A stretch of 64,000 nt of DNA from Clostridium sp. (GCA_031272895.1 JAISSW010000002.1:62001-126000); one strand, 5' to 3'. Shown: positions 1-9,248, counted from the stretch's first letter. A program made the numbers and translations. Notes: generated by a model not told the origin, from the letters alone.

Positions 1-703
1 CACGCAGCAGCGGGTCAAGCCCATGGCTGAACCACGGGTCAAGGATTTCCTGTGCATAGCTGGGGCTGACCGTCGTCACAGCGTCGGCGCACTCAATGCC
101 GCCCTTAAGCAGGTTAATGTTGCCGCCAAACTCCAACAGAGCGGAGTCCTTTTGGTCAATGCCCACTATCTCGCCCAAAACCTCCTTGCCGTATTCGCCC
201 TGGTATTGGATATTGTGTATTGTTAAAACCGTCTTAATCCCCTCGTAGCCGGGAGCGTTGGCGTAAAGGCAGGTATAATAAACAGGCGTGAGCGCCGTTT
301 GCCAATCGTTTGCGTGGATAATATCCGGCATGAAGTCAACATAGGGCAAAATTTCCAGCGCCGCGCGGGAAAGGAAAGCAAAGCGCTCCGCGTCGTCATA
401 GTAGCCGTAGGCACCGTGCCGCTTAAAATAATACTCGTTATCCAGCAGGTAATAGACTACGCCGTCCAGCTCCGCCTCGAATATCCCGCAGTATTGCCGC
501 CGCCAAGCAACGGGGACCGTAATGCTTGTAACAAAGCTCATTTTTTCGCGCAGCTGCGGCGAAATATCCATATAAAGCGGCATGACCACACGGCAGGCCG
601 CCCGTTTTTGGCGCAAGGCCTTCGGCAGGCTGCCGGCAACCTCCGCCAAGCCCCCCGTGGAAAAGAAAGGCTGCGCCTCCGGAGTAACAAACAGAATCTT
701 CAT
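1..703 (-). CDS. glgA: Glycogen synthase, N-terminal part (cut by window edge)
   Basis: ADP-glucose-dependent glycogen synthase (GT5), which elongates the alpha-1,4-glucan chain in the cytoplasm. The visible ~234 residues start MKILFVTPEAQPF followed by a TGGLAEVAGSLPKAL segment, the ADP-glucose-binding K-x-G-G-L-like region of the family (here with T in place of K). A HANDWQTAL motif and a LTIHNIQYQG motif follow, all in the usual family order. The start at 703 is preceded by a GTGAGG ribosome-binding site. It is the last visible gene of the run glgC-glgD-glgA, 57 bp after glgD. The C-terminal GT-B half lies outside the window. Confidence in the family is high; the T for K change is something I read and did not check against an alignment. 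Confidence 0.93.
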   Translation of the reverse strand, partial: MKILFVTPEAQPFFSTGGLAEVAGSLPKALRQKRAACRVVMPLYMDISPQLREKMSFVTSITVPVAWRRQYCGIFEAELDGVVYYLLDNEYYFKRHGAYGYYDDAERFAFLSRAALEILPYVDFMPDIIHANDWQTALTPVYYTCLYANAPGYEGIKTVLTIHNIQYQGEYGKEVLGEIVGIDQKDSALLEFGGNINLLKGGIECADAVTTVSPSYAQEILDPWFSHGLDPLLR

Positions 704-760
704 TTCCTCACCTCACGGAAGATTATACAGGATTTTACTAAATTTGGCAAGGGCACAGGC

Positions 761-1882
761 TCACACAGCCGCGCCCTTTGGGACGTAATACGGGCAGCTT
801 GCCGCGCCGCTAAGCACCACGCCGGCGGAAACCGTGACGTGCTTATCCAAAATTACGCCGTCAAGCACCGCCCCCTCGCCGATTACGCTGTCCTGCATAA
901 CAACGCTGTTGCGTATGCTTGCCCCACGGCCGACGCGCACCCCGCGGAACAACAGTGAGCTTTCCGCGTCGCCGTGCAGGCTGCAGCCGTCCGCAATAAG
1001 GCAGTTCCTTATGTTAATATCCAAGCCATAAACGCTTGGAGCCTCGTCGCGCACCTTGGTGTAAACGGGGCGCTGCGCCGGGAAGAGCAGCTTACGTTTT
1101 TCGCCGTCGAGCAGCGCCATGTTTGCGCTGTAATAGCTCTCAATCCCGTCAATTGCCGTAAGGAAATTTGGCAGCTGCCAAGCGTTGATGTATAAATCCC
1201 CCAGCCGCTGCTGGATTAGGGACCTCTCCACGCTTGCGGTTTGCGCGTCACTCACCCCGTCAAGGAACTCTACCAACAGGCTTTTTTTCATCAGCATAAT
1301 ATGCGGCGCCCAAAGGGCTGCGCCGCCGCAATCCCCATTGGTTACGGCGCAGGCTGTTACTCTCCCCTGCTCGTTGGTTTCCAGCAGCATTGTGTTTCCC
1401 AGCCTTGGCGGCGTACCGTTTATGGCAGCTATGGTTATATCCGCGCCGCTTTTGCAGTGGGCGGCAAGCATATCGTCAAAATCGGGGTTGCAGATAAGGT
1501 TGCCGTCCGCAAGCAGCACATACTCCTTTTCCGCCTCACGGATAAAGCCGACTATGCCCTTGAGCGCCTCCACCCTGTTGCGGTAAACCCCCGTGCTGTC
1601 CGTGGAGCTAAAGGGTGGCAGCATAAAAATCCCCTCGCGCTTGCGGGCTAAATCCCAAGGCTTGCCGTTGCCTATGTGGTCCATAAGGGAGCGGTAGTTG
1701 CTTTTTGTGGGCATAAGCACATGGCTCACGCCGGCATTGACCATTGCCGAAAGCAGAAAATCCACCACGCGGTAACGCCCGCCGAAGGGTATTGACCCCA
1801 TTGTGCGCAGGTTGCTCAGCTGCGGCACGCTGTATTCATAGCTGCTGGCATAAAGAATGCCGAGAATATTGTTCTTCCCCAT
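761..1882 (-). CDS. glgD: Glucose-1-phosphate adenylyltransferase-like subunit GlgD
   Basis: GlgD is the second, regulatory-type subunit of Firmicute ADP-glucose pyrophosphorylase and works with GlgC to make ADP-glucose for glycogen. The 373-residue protein opens MGKNNILGILYAS and has the GGRYRVVDFLLSAMVN stretch of the nucleotidyltransferase domain. It ends in a left-handed beta-helix region (residues about 285-370, with hexapeptide-like GRGASIRNSVV and GEGAVLDGVIL). It lacks the GGQGSRLG loop seen in the neighbouring GlgC, as is usual for GlgD. Only 2 bp separate it from glgC, so the two are probably translated in equal amounts. Confidence 0.95.
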   Translation of the reverse strand: MGKNNILGILYASSYEYSVPQLSNLRTMGSIPFGGRYRVVDFLLSAMVNAGVSHVLMPTKSNYRSLMDHIGNGKPWDLARKREGIFMLPPFSSTDSTGVYRNRVEALKGIVGFIREAEKEYVLLADGNLICNPDFDDMLAAHCKSGADITIAAINGTPPRLGNTMLLETNEQGRVTACAVTNGDCGGAALWAPHIMLMKKSLLVEFLDGVSDAQTASVERSLIQQRLGDLYINAWQLPNFLTAIDGIESYYSANMALLDGEKRKLLFPAQRPVYTKVRDEAPSVYGLDINIRNCLIADGCSLHGDAESSLLFRGVRVGRGASIRNSVVMQDSVIGEGAVLDGVILDKHVTVSAGVVLSGAASCPYYVPKGAAV

Positions 1883-1884
1883 GC

Positions 1885-3102
1885 TTATGCCCTCCTGTCC
1901 TTATCCACCATTTCCTTAGGGGCAACCGACTGCCCCGCGGCAATTGTAACTCCCTTGCCAACAACGCAAACGCCCCAGGCGTCAAGCTGCCCTGCCTTGC
2001 CCATTTCCTCGCTGGAAGCGCCGACCGTGGCTCCCTCCCCTATAACGGCGTTCTCCGCAATAATTGCGGTGTGAACCCTTGCGCCGCGCTTTACCACCGT
2101 GCCGGGCATAAGTATACTGTAGCGCACGCTTGCGCCCTCCTCAATTGTTACGTTGGAGAACAGTACGCTGTAGTCAACCTCTCCGGCTACCTCGCAGCCC
2201 TCGCTGATTAGGCAGTTTTGCGCGGCGGCGCTTGGAGCGATATATTGCGGCGGCGCGGCGCTGTGCTTGTAATAAATCTTCCATTTGGTGTCGTCCGCCT
2301 GAATATTGACGCTTGGGTTAAGCAAATCAAGGTTTGCCTCCCAAAGGCTGTCAATCGTGCCGACGTCCTTCCAGTAGCCGCTGTAGCGGTAGCCGTACAT
2401 TCTCTCCCCGGCGTTGTGCATGGCGGGTATAAGGTCATGCCCAAAGTCATTGCTGCTGTTCGGGTCGTTTTCGTCGGCAATCAGGTATTTGCGCAGCTTT
2501 TCCCATGTGAAAACATAAACGCCCATAGAAGCCGTGTTGCTTTTTGGGTTTGCCGGCTTTTCCTCAAACTCCAGTATTTTGCCGTCCTCGTCCGTACTCA
2601 TAAGCCCAAAGCGGCTTGCCTCCTCCCACGGAACCTCCAGCATGGCAATGGTGCAGGCGGCGTTGTTTTTCTTGTGGAAATCCAACATTTTTGCGTAGTC
2701 CATCTTGTAGATATGGTCGCCGGAAAGGATAAGCACATATTCCGGGTCATAACGCTCAATAAAGGTGATGTTTTGGTAGATTGCATTTGCGGTGTTTTTG
2801 TACCATGAGGTTCCCTTGATTTGCTGGTAGGGCGCAAGTATATGCAGCCCTCCGTCGGCTCGGTCCAAATCCCACGGCTGACCGCTGCCAAGGTAATCGG
2901 AGAGCTCCAGCGGCTGATACTGCGTGAGCACACCGACCGTGTCTATCCCCGAGTTAACGCAGTTTGACAGGGGAAAATCAATAATGCGGTACTTGCCGCC
3001 GTATGGTACGGCGGGCTTTGCGATGGTTTGTGTAAGCACTCCCAAGCGGCTGCCTTGGCCTCCCGCAAGGAGCATTGCAATACACTCGTGCTTTGGATTC
3101 AT
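1885..3102 (-). CDS. glgC: Glucose-1-phosphate adenylyltransferase catalytic subunit
   Basis: GlgC makes ADP-glucose and pyrophosphate from glucose-1-phosphate and ATP, the committed step of bacterial glycogen synthesis. The 405-residue protein has the pyrophosphorylase loop GGQGSRLG (residues 14-21), [15 protein letters not shown], the [10 protein letters not shown] segment, and [10 protein letters not shown]. The C-terminal third is a beta-helix. Length is normal for the family. It is first in the glgCDA operon, with a good AGGGAGGACA ribosome-binding site and a promoter at 3160-3188. Confidence 0.97.
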   Translation of the reverse strand: MNPKHECIAMLLAGGQGSRLGVLTQTIAKPAVPYGGKYRIIDFPLSNCVNSGIDTVGVLTQYQPLELSDYLGSGQPWDLDRADGGLHILAPYQQIKGTSWYKNTANAIYQNITFIERYDPEYVLILSGDHIYKMDYAKMLDFHKKNNAACTIAMLEVPWEEASRFGLMSTDEDGKILEFEEKPANPKSNTASMGVYVFTWEKLRKYLIADENDPNSSNDFGHDLIPAMHNAGERMYGYRYSGYWKDVGTIDSLWEANLDLLNPSVNIQADDTKWKIYYKHSAAPPQYIAPSAAAQNCLISEGCEVAGEVDYSVLFSNVTIEEGASVRYSILMPGTVVKRGARVHTAIIAENAVIGEGATVGASSEEMGKAGQLDAWGVCVVGKGVTIAAGQSVAPKEMVDKDRRA

Positions 3103-3159
3103 GTTGTCCTCCCTTGGCGGTTGTGCATTTTTCTTTTGCAGCCGCCATTTACTGAATTA

Positions 3160-3188
3160 AGTTTAGCAGAATTGTACAAAAAAGTCAA
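3160..3188 (-). promoter_or_regulatory. Promoter of glgCDA
   Basis: On the minus strand TTGACT, 17 bp spacer, TAAACT, about 57 bp upstream of the glgC start. It is divergent from the ackA promoter; the two -35 boxes are about 50 bp apart. Confidence 0.7.
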
Positions 3189-3235
3189 CAGCCGGGGCGG
3201 GGCGGCCGACACTGCCGCGCGGGGCTGTAAAACGC

Positions 3236-3264
3236 TTGCGCCGGAATGTGAAATATGCTATAAT
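3236..3264 (+). promoter_or_regulatory. Promoter of ackA
   Basis: TTGCGC, 17 bp spacer, TATAAT, with a TGc extended -10 element. The expected transcript start is near 3271, leaving a leader of about 55 nt before the TTG start codon. Confidence 0.75.
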
Positions 3265-3324
3265 ATTCCTTGAGCGCGCGGGCGATTTTTTATTGCGCGT
3301 AAAATCATTCGAGGGAGTAAGGCA

Positions 3325-4527
3325 TTGAACATTCTGGTAATTAACGCGGGCAGCTCGTCACTCAAGTATCAGCTGATTGACATGAGCAGCGAGTCCCTGC
3401 TGGCAAGGGGCATTTGTGAGCGCATTGGCATTGACGGCAAGCTCAGCGCCTCCACAGCGGACGGGCGCAGCCTGACAAAGCAGGTGCATATGTCAAGCCA
3501 CACGGAGGCTTTTTTACAGGTCAAGCTGGTGCTGACCGAGGGCGAGTGCAAGGTTTTGGGCAGCCTTGACGAAATCGGGGCGATAGGACACCGTGTTGTG
3601 CAGGGCGGCTCCCTCTATAAAGAGAGTGTTATTATTGACGAGCAGGTTATTGCCGACATTGAATCCCTGCGTGAGCTTGCGCCGCTGCACAATCCCGCCC
3701 ACATTCAGGGAATCCGCGCCTGCATAGGCGTTTTTGGCAGCGAGGTTCCTGAGGTCGCCGTGTTCGATAACGCCTTCCACGCAACAATGCCGCAAGAAAG
3801 TTATATGTTCGCCCTGCCATATGAATACTACGAAAAATACGGCGTACGGCGCTATGGCTTCCACGGCACAAGTCACCGCTTTGTTTCAGCCCGCTGCGCC
3901 GAGCTTATGGACAAGCCCCTGAAGGACTTCAAGCTCATCAGCTGCCACTTGGGCAACGGTTCCAGCATTACGGCAATCAAGGACGGCAAGGTGCTCGATA
4001 CCTCCATGGGGCTGACCCCGCTCGACGGCTTCATCATGGGTACACGCTGCGGCGCCGTTGACCCCTCCGCTGTGCTTTACGTTATGGAAAAGGAAAACCT
4101 GACGATTAAGCAGACGGCGGACATGATGAACAAGGCAAGCGGCTTTGTGGGTATTTCCGGTGTTTCCAGCGACGACCGTGACCTAATTGCCGCAGCGGAG
4201 GCAGGCAACGAACGCGCAGCCCTTGCAAGGCGTATGCTGCGTTACCAGGTGCGCAAGGTTATAGGCTCCTATGTTGCCGCAATGGACGGCGTTGACGCGC
4301 TGGTTTTCACCGGCGGCATTGGCGAAAACACCATTGACCTGCGGCAGGATATTTGCGAAAATCTTACATACCTTGGTGTTAAGATTGATTTGAAAATGAA
4401 CGAACTCCTGCGCCGCGGCGCGGAGGGTGAGCTTTCCACCCCCGAAAGCCGGCTGCGCGTGTTCGTTATCCCCACAAACGAGGAGCTGCTGATTGCCCGC
4501 GACACGCTGGCGCTTGCAAGTAAATGA
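3325..4527 (+). CDS. ackA: Acetate kinase
   Basis: Interconverts acetyl phosphate + ADP and acetate + ATP, the ATP-yielding step of acetate fermentation. The 400-residue protein has the family start MNILVINAGSSSLKYQ, the FHGTSHRF motif near residue 180, GNGSSITAIKDGK and TGGIGENTI, and normal length. The start codon is TTG, fixed by GAGGGAG 8 bp upstream and by the protein start matching the family. The acyl-phosphate partner is probably PduL at 23023-23598, not a neighbouring pta. Its stop overlaps the next start (ATGA). Confidence 0.97.
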   Translation: MNILVINAGSSSLKYQLIDMSSESLLARGICERIGIDGKLSASTADGRSLTKQVHMSSHTEAFLQVKLVLTEGECKVLGSLDEIGAIGHRVVQGGSLYKESVIIDEQVIADIESLRELAPLHNPAHIQGIRACIGVFGSEVPEVAVFDNAFHATMPQESYMFALPYEYYEKYGVRRYGFHGTSHRFVSARCAELMDKPLKDFKLISCHLGNGSSITAIKDGKVLDTSMGLTPLDGFIMGTRCGAVDPSAVLYVMEKENLTIKQTADMMNKASGFVGISGVSSDDRDLIAAAEAGNERAALARRMLRYQVRKVIGSYVAAMDGVDALVFTGGIGENTIDLRQDICENLTYLGVKIDLKMNELLRRGAEGELSTPESRLRVFVIPTNEELLIARDTLALASK

Positions 4528-5171
4528 GCGAGGCGAAGCTGCTTGTGCCGCTCTACCCCCGCGGCACACTGCCGGGCGAAGTGACACAGCAAGCGCACGG
4601 CAGCCTTGAGCATTGGCACTGGGAGGGCGCGGAGAAATACCGCCCCAAAACAAGCTTTGAGCTTTGGGCTGTTGAGGACGAGGCGCTGTATGTGAAGCTG
4701 AGCACGCGGGAGCGCGAGCCGCGCGCACTTTACACGGAGCGGGACCAACCGGTGTATGAGGATTCCTGCTTGGAGGTTTTTCTTCAGCCCCGCTTGGACG
4801 ACAAGCGCTACATAAACCTTGAGTCAAACGCAAACAGCACATTGTGGAGCGCAATCGGCGAGCGGCGGGATGGGCGGCGCTTCCTAAGGGAGCTTGCAGA
4901 CCCCGCTGCCATAGCCTCACCCGAAAACTTTGTTGACAAGGCCGGCGGGCTTTGGGGCTTGCTTTTCACAATCCCGCTCGGGCTGCTTAAGGAGTTATAC
5001 GGCGCAGACTTCAGCTTTCATGACGGGCAAGCCATGCGCGGCAATTTTTACAAATGCGGGGACAAAACGCCGCTGCCCCATTGGGGTGCTTGGCGACCCG
5101 TGACGGAAAACCCGCCGGGCTTTCATAACCCGGAGTGCTTTGGAAATATTATTTTGAGGGAGGTGCGATGA
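4524..5171 (+). CDS. CBM9-like carbohydrate-binding protein
   Basis: A 215-residue protein with no signal peptide that resembles the carbohydrate-binding family 9-like (DOMON-like) proteins. It contains VYEDSCLEVFLQP, YINLESNANSTLW, an AMRGNFYKCGD segment and a closing FGNIILRE, the pattern I associate with this family (a conserved acidic/aromatic core, then N-x-Y-K-C-G-D). Function in the cytoplasm is unknown; sugar binding is inferred. It overlaps ackA by 4 bp and is followed immediately by a sugar-kinase-like gene, suggesting a role in sugar handling. Confidence 0.7.
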   Translation: MSEAKLLVPLYPRGTLPGEVTQQAHGSLEHWHWEGAEKYRPKTSFELWAVEDEALYVKLSTREREPRALYTERDQPVYEDSCLEVFLQPRLDDKRYINLESNANSTLWSAIGERRDGRRFLRELADPAAIASPENFVDKAGGLWGLLFTIPLGLLKELYGADFSFHDGQAMRGNFYKCGDKTPLPHWGAWRPVTENPPGFHNPECFGNIILREVR

Positions 5172-6260
5172 ATGCCCCATGATTTCCCTTTTGACCCCGC
5201 AAGGGTGTTTGGCTACGCAGGCGAGCTTTTGGCTGTGGAAAGACTGACGAGCGGACACATCAACAGCACCTACAAGCTGAAATTTGCGGGTGCGGCGGAT
5301 TTGGTACTGCAAAAAATCAACACAGCCGTTTTCAGTGACGTGGACGGGCTGATGGACAACATCTTTGCCGTGACGGAGCATATTGACGCAAGACTAAAGG
5401 AAAGCGGCGGCGACCATGAACGCGGCTGCCTGCACTTTTTGCGCACAGCCGACGGCGAAAAATACCACCGCGACGAAGAGGGCGGCTGCTGGCGCGCCTA
5501 CCGCTTTGTTGCGGATTCATACACCCTGCAAAGGATTAACACCCCGCTTGACCTGACCCGTGCCGGCGAGGCGTTTGGGCATTTCGGCAAGCTGCTGGCT
5601 GATTTTGACGGCGGTCGCCTTAACGAAACCCTGCCGGACTTCCACAACACGGCTGTTCGCTTCGGGCAGCTGCTGCAGGCTGCTTCCGGCGCAGACCCAA
5701 TACGCTTGGCAAACGCAAAAAATGCGCTTGAATACGCGGCGCGGAACGAGGGTCGCTATACCCGCTTGACGGCAATGCTGGAACACGGAGAACTGCCGCT
5801 GCGTGTAACGCACAACGACACCAAGCTGAACAACGTGGTTTTTGACTGCGCAACAAACAATGCGTTGTGCGTTATTGACCTTGATACGGTTATGCCGGGG
5901 CTCAGCGCCTATGACTTTGGCGACGCAATTCGCTTTGGGGCAAACTCCGCCGCGGAGGACGAGAGGGACCTGAGCCGCGTTAGTCTGGAGCTGGAGCTGT
6001 TTGAGGCATACGCCGGGGGCTACCTTGCCCAGGCGGGCGAAAGCCTTACCCCCGCCGAACGCGACGTGCTTGCCTTTGGCGCGTGGATAATGACGGTGGA
6101 GTGCGGAATGCGCTTTTTTGCGGATTACCTTAACGGCGACATATACTTCCACACGGCGTACCCCGAACACAACCTTGTGCGGGCGCGGGTTCAATTTGCC
6201 CTTGCTCAGGACATGGAGAACAAAATGCCGCAAATGGAGCAAATAATCCGCAAGCTTTAA
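5172..6260 (+). CDS. Phosphotransferase, N-acetylhexosamine 1-kinase-like
   Basis: A 362-residue member of the aminoglycoside phosphotransferase/choline kinase fold. The active-site segment HNDTKLNNVVFD (about residues 214-225) and the metal-binding DLDTVMPG (about 237-244) match the NahK/LnpB N-acetylhexosamine 1-kinases that salvage GlcNAc/GalNAc from host glycans. The N-terminal lobe has TSGHINSTY (nucleotide loop) and LQKIN. A GGGAGGTG ribosome-binding site sits just upstream, and it starts directly after the CBM9-like gene. Substrate is inferred from motif similarity; another sugar or amino-sugar is possible. Confidence 0.75.
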   Translation: MPHDFPFDPARVFGYAGELLAVERLTSGHINSTYKLKFAGAADLVLQKINTAVFSDVDGLMDNIFAVTEHIDARLKESGGDHERGCLHFLRTADGEKYHRDEEGGCWRAYRFVADSYTLQRINTPLDLTRAGEAFGHFGKLLADFDGGRLNETLPDFHNTAVRFGQLLQAASGADPIRLANAKNALEYAARNEGRYTRLTAMLEHGELPLRVTHNDTKLNNVVFDCATNNALCVIDLDTVMPGLSAYDFGDAIRFGANSAAEDERDLSRVSLELELFEAYAGGYLAQAGESLTPAERDVLAFGAWIMTVECGMRFFADYLNGDIYFHTAYPEHNLVRARVQFALAQDMENKMPQMEQIIRKL

Positions 6261-6310
6261 CCCTGCGCTTAAAAACCAAAAATAAACAAAACCTCAGGAG
6301 GAACAAAGCC

Positions 6311-7693
6311 ATGAAGAAAACAATCGCCGCAAGCTTAGCACTGCTTATAGTGTTGCTCAGCTTTGCACTCACAGCCTGCTCAAGCAAAAGGTTTAACGAG
6401 CCGTCCGGCATTCCGAACGTGGAGCCGGAGGTAACGATTACTATGGACGACGGCAACGTAATCAAGCTTGTGCTTTACCCGCAATACGCACCGAACACAG
6501 TGTGCAACTTCCTCTCGTTAGTCAAAGCCGGTTACTACGACGGTGTCGGCTTCCACCGCGTCATTAAGGACTTTATGATTCAGGGCGGCGACCCGCTGGG
6601 TACAGGCGGCGGCGACGCGGGCTTCACAATCCAAGGTGAGTTCGCCGCAAACGGCTACAAAAAGAACACCCTGCGCCACGAAGAGGGCGTTATCTCCATG
6701 GCCCGCACCAGCGACAACATGGACAGCGCCGCAACGCAGTTCTTTATTGTGGACGCCACAAACCGCAACAACACCGCCAGCTTGGACGGTACCTACGACG
6801 GTATGTCGGGGCTTTACGCCGCCTTTGGCAAGGTGATTGAGGGCATGGAGTACGTGCATGAATATGCCGCCCGCAACACCTACACAGACGAAACCACGGG
6901 GCAATCCAATATTCCGTATGACCGCCCGGTTATTAAGACAATGACGGCTGACACAAAGGGCGCGGATTTCCCGGAGCCAATCCGCGAGGGTACAGCCAAA
7001 TCCGCCGAGGAAGTGAAGAACCCGACGACCACTACCACAACTACAACAACAACCACCACCACGGCCCCCACAACCACCACAACGACAACGGCCGCCACAA
7101 CCACCACAACCACAACCGCGGCGACCACAACTGCCGACGAGCTTGACGACACCAAAAACCGTATGACCGCCACAATACAAATGGAAGACGGCAACAAAAT
7201 CGTTATTGCCCTTTACCCCGACAAAGCAACGAACACGGTTCAAAACTTCATTGATTTGTGTCAGCAGAAGTTCTATGACGGCGTAATTTTCCACCGTGTG
7301 CAAAGCGACTTTGTAATCCAGGGCGGCGACAAAACAGGTACCGGCAGCGGCGACAACGGCTGGACAATCAACGGTGAATTCAGCGAAAACGGCTACACCC
7401 AAAACGATTTGAGCTATGACGCCGGCGTAGTCGGCATGGCTCGTACCAGCGATTATAACAGCGCTTCCTCCCAATTTTTCATCACCGTCACCGGCGACAG
7501 CAAGGACTCCTTGGACGGCAAATACGCCGCCTTCGGCAAGGTAATAGAGGGCATGGACGTTGTGCTGCAATACGCGGCCTTGGTCGTGGACGCCAACCAA
7601 AAGCCCTATGACCCGCCTGTGATTAAAACAATCACCGTTGACACCTTGGGGCAAACAGTACCCGCGCCGGTGCGCAACATTACATCAGAGTAA
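6311..7693 (+). CDS. Lipoprotein with two cyclophilin-type prolyl isomerase domains
   Basis: A 460-residue predicted lipoprotein: hydrophobic leader with lipobox LTAC (lipidated Cys23), so it would sit on the outer face of the membrane. Two cyclophilin domains (about residues 38-215 and 285-450) each keep the catalytic pattern: FHRVIKDFMIQGGD and SMARTSDNMDSAATQFFI in the first, FHRVQSDFVIQGGD and GMARTSDYNSASSQFFI in the second. They are joined by a Thr-rich linker of about 36 residues (239-274). The likely role is folding of secreted or wall proteins. It lies 50 bp after the kinase gene with an AGGAGG site, and ends at a bidirectional terminator. Confidence 0.92.
   Translation: MKKTIAASLALLIVLLSFALTACSSKRFNEPSGIPNVEPEVTITMDDGNVIKLVLYPQYAPNTVCNFLSLVKAGYYDGVGFHRVIKDFMIQGGDPLGTGGGDAGFTIQGEFAANGYKKNTLRHEEGVISMARTSDNMDSAATQFFIVDATNRNNTASLDGTYDGMSGLYAAFGKVIEGMEYVHEYAARNTYTDETTGQSNIPYDRPVIKTMTADTKGADFPEPIREGTAKSAEEVKNPTTTTTTTTTTTTTAPTTTTTTTAATTTTTTTAATTTADELDDTKNRMTATIQMEDGNKIVIALYPDKATNTVQNFIDLCQQKFYDGVIFHRVQSDFVIQGGDKTGTGSGDNGWTINGEFSENGYTQNDLSYDAGVVGMARTSDYNSASSQFFITVTGDSKDSLDGKYAAFGKVIEGMDVVLQYAALVVDANQKPYDPPVIKTITVDTLGQTVPAPVRNITSE
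7025..7132 (+). repeat. Low-complexity ACN tract encoding the Thr-rich linker
   Basis: About 36 codons, nearly all ACA/ACC/ACT/ACG (Thr) with a few Ala and Pro. Synonymous codons are mixed, so it is a protein-level low-complexity linker and not a DNA microsatellite. Such linkers are commonly extended and often glycosylated outside the cell. Confidence 0.85.
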
Positions 7694-7705
7694 ACAGACG
7701 CAAAT

Positions 7706-7735
7706 AAAAAAGGAGGTGCCGGGCGCCTCCTTTTT
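7706..7735. terminator. Bidirectional terminator between the cyclophilin gene and xth
   Basis: Stem AAAAAGGAGG(T)GC / GC(G)CCTCCTTTTT with a 3-base loop. A and T tracts on either side make it work for the converging genes on both strands. Confidence 0.88.
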
Positions 7736-7740
7736 GTTTA

Positions 7741-8496
7741 TTATAAATCCAGCACACAGCTGACCGGGCAGTGGTCGGAGCCTGTTATTTGCGGGTGGAT
7801 TGCCGCCTCGCGAAGTAATGGCAGCAAGCGTTCGGAAAGCACACAGTAATCTATGCGCCAACCCACGTTGCGCTCACGGGCTCTCATTCGGTAGCTCCAC
7901 CATGAATACGCCTCGCGCCTTTCAGGGTGTAGCGCACGGAAGCTATCCGCAAAGCCGCTTGACAGCATTGCTGTAAATTTTTCCCGTTCCTCGTCCGTAA
8001 AACCGGGGTTGCCGTGGTTTGTTTTGGGGTTCGCAAGGTCAATTTCCTCGTGCGCAACATTCAGGTCGCCGCAAAAGACCACGGGCTTTTTAGCGTCCAA
8101 GCTAAGGATATAAGCCCTGAAAGCGTCCTCCCAAAGCATACGGTAATCCAAGCGCACAAGCCCGTCGCGGGCGTTCGGTGTATAAACGTCAACCACAAAC
8201 AGCTCGGGGAACTCCAGCGTAATTACCCTCCCCTCGCTGTCGTGCTCGGCAAGGTCAATGCCGTCCGTCACGGCAAGCGGCTCAATACGGGAGAACACCG
8301 CCGTCCCCGAATACCCCTTGCGTATTGCGGGGTTCCAATAGGCCCTGTAGCCCGGCAGCTCAAGCTCCGCCTGCTGCGGCAGCGCTTTTGTTTCCTGCAG
8401 GCAGATTACGTCCGCGTCAAGGCTCAGGGCGCTTTCCTTAAAGCCCTTTTGCATACAAGAGCGTATTCCGTTCACGTTCCAAGATGCTATTTTCAA
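7741..8496 (-). CDS. xth: Exodeoxyribonuclease III / AP endonuclease
   Basis: A 251-residue Exo III-family enzyme for base-excision repair. Motifs are in order: SWNVNGIRS, LQETKA (catalytic Glu), GYSGTAVFSR, DVYTPNA, CGDLNVAH (Asp/Asn), WRIDYCV and GSDHCPV (catalytic His). All key residues are present and length is normal. The start overlaps the pflA stop by 4 bp, so it is cotranscribed downstream of pflA. Confidence 0.95.
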   Translation of the reverse strand: MKIASWNVNGIRSCMQKGFKESALSLDADVICLQETKALPQQAELELPGYRAYWNPAIRKGYSGTAVFSRIEPLAVTDGIDLAEHDSEGRVITLEFPELFVVDVYTPNARDGLVRLDYRMLWEDAFRAYILSLDAKKPVVFCGDLNVAHEEIDLANPKTNHGNPGFTDEEREKFTAMLSSGFADSFRALHPERREAYSWWSYRMRARERNVGWRIDYCVLSERLLPLLREAAIHPQITGSDHCPVSCVLDL

Positions 8497-9248
8497 TGCA
8501 GCATTTCCTCCTCAAAGCCGTTTTTAATGAAGATTTCCTTTGCCCACTGCGTTTCCTCCCGCGTAACGGCGGGTGTGTCAGTCAAAAGGTATTTGCGCCC
8601 GCACGCCTCCCATTTCGGCTCGCCGAACTTATGAAACGGCAGCAGCTCAATTTTTTTGACGCAGCTGTACGGCCGTATTTTTTGCGCAAGCGCCGTTAGC
8701 TCGTTTTCCTCAAGCGTGTAGCCGGGCAGCAGGACATGGCGCACCCAAACCGGCTTGCCTATTTCCTCGCAATATTCCAGCGTGGCAAGACCCGCCCTGT
8801 CGTCGCGCCCGGTGACGCGCAGCGCCATTTCCGCGCAGGACGCCTTAATATCCAGCAGCAGCAGCTCCGCCAAGCCTATTGCCTCCGCAGCCTCCCGCGG
8901 CTCCTCAAGCCCCGCCGTGTCTATTGCGCAGCTGAGTCCCTGCTCCGCAAGCAGCCTCTCGCAGGCGGCGACAAAATTATACTGCAGCAGCGGCTCCCCG
9001 CCGGAGAAGGTCACACCGCCGGAAAGAAAGCTGCGGTAGCCCAAAATCTCCTTGACCAAGCTGCCTGCCGTGCGCCGAAGCCCCCGCCCGGAAACGCTGT
9101 CCGGGTTATGGCAATAAAGGCACCTTAGCGGGCAGCCCTGCAGGAACACAACAAAACGAACCCCCGGCCCGTCGACGGTGCCAAAGGTTTCCGTGTGATA
9201 AATGCTGCCCGGCACTGAAGATAGCCCGGCGTTTTCGCTTTTCGGCAT
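8493..9248 (-). CDS. pflA: Pyruvate formate-lyase activating enzyme
   Basis: A radical-SAM enzyme that installs the glycyl radical on PflB. The 251 residues include the 4Fe-4S motif CPLRCLYC (Cys39, 43, 46), the FSGGEPLLQ motif, and the VRHVLLPGYT segment of the family. It precedes xth with a 4-bp overlap. pflB lies upstream on the same strand but is separated by 276 bp that contain a small gene on the opposite strand. pflA therefore may have its own promoter; a TGCTATATT extended -10 near 9352-9360 (minus strand) is a weak candidate. Confidence 0.95.
   Translation of the reverse strand: MPKSENAGLSSVPGSIYHTETFGTVDGPGVRFVVFLQGCPLRCLYCHNPDSVSGRGLRRTAGSLVKEILGYRSFLSGGVTFSGGEPLLQYNFVAACERLLAEQGLSCAIDTAGLEEPREAAEAIGLAELLLLDIKASCAEMALRVTGRDDRAGLATLEYCEEIGKPVWVRHVLLPGYTLEENELTALAQKIRPYSCVKKIELLPFHKFGEPKWEACGRKYLLTDTPAVTREETQWAKEIFIKNGFEEEMLH

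Noticed and set aside
7025-7132. Possible phase-variable microsatellite.
   Set aside because: Synonymous Thr codons are mixed, so there is no uniform DNA unit to slip.
6518-7654. A 378-codon minus-strand frame with Gly/Cys-rich centre.
   Set aside because: Antisense of the two-cyclophilin gene; the Gly/Cys run is the complement of the Thr codons.
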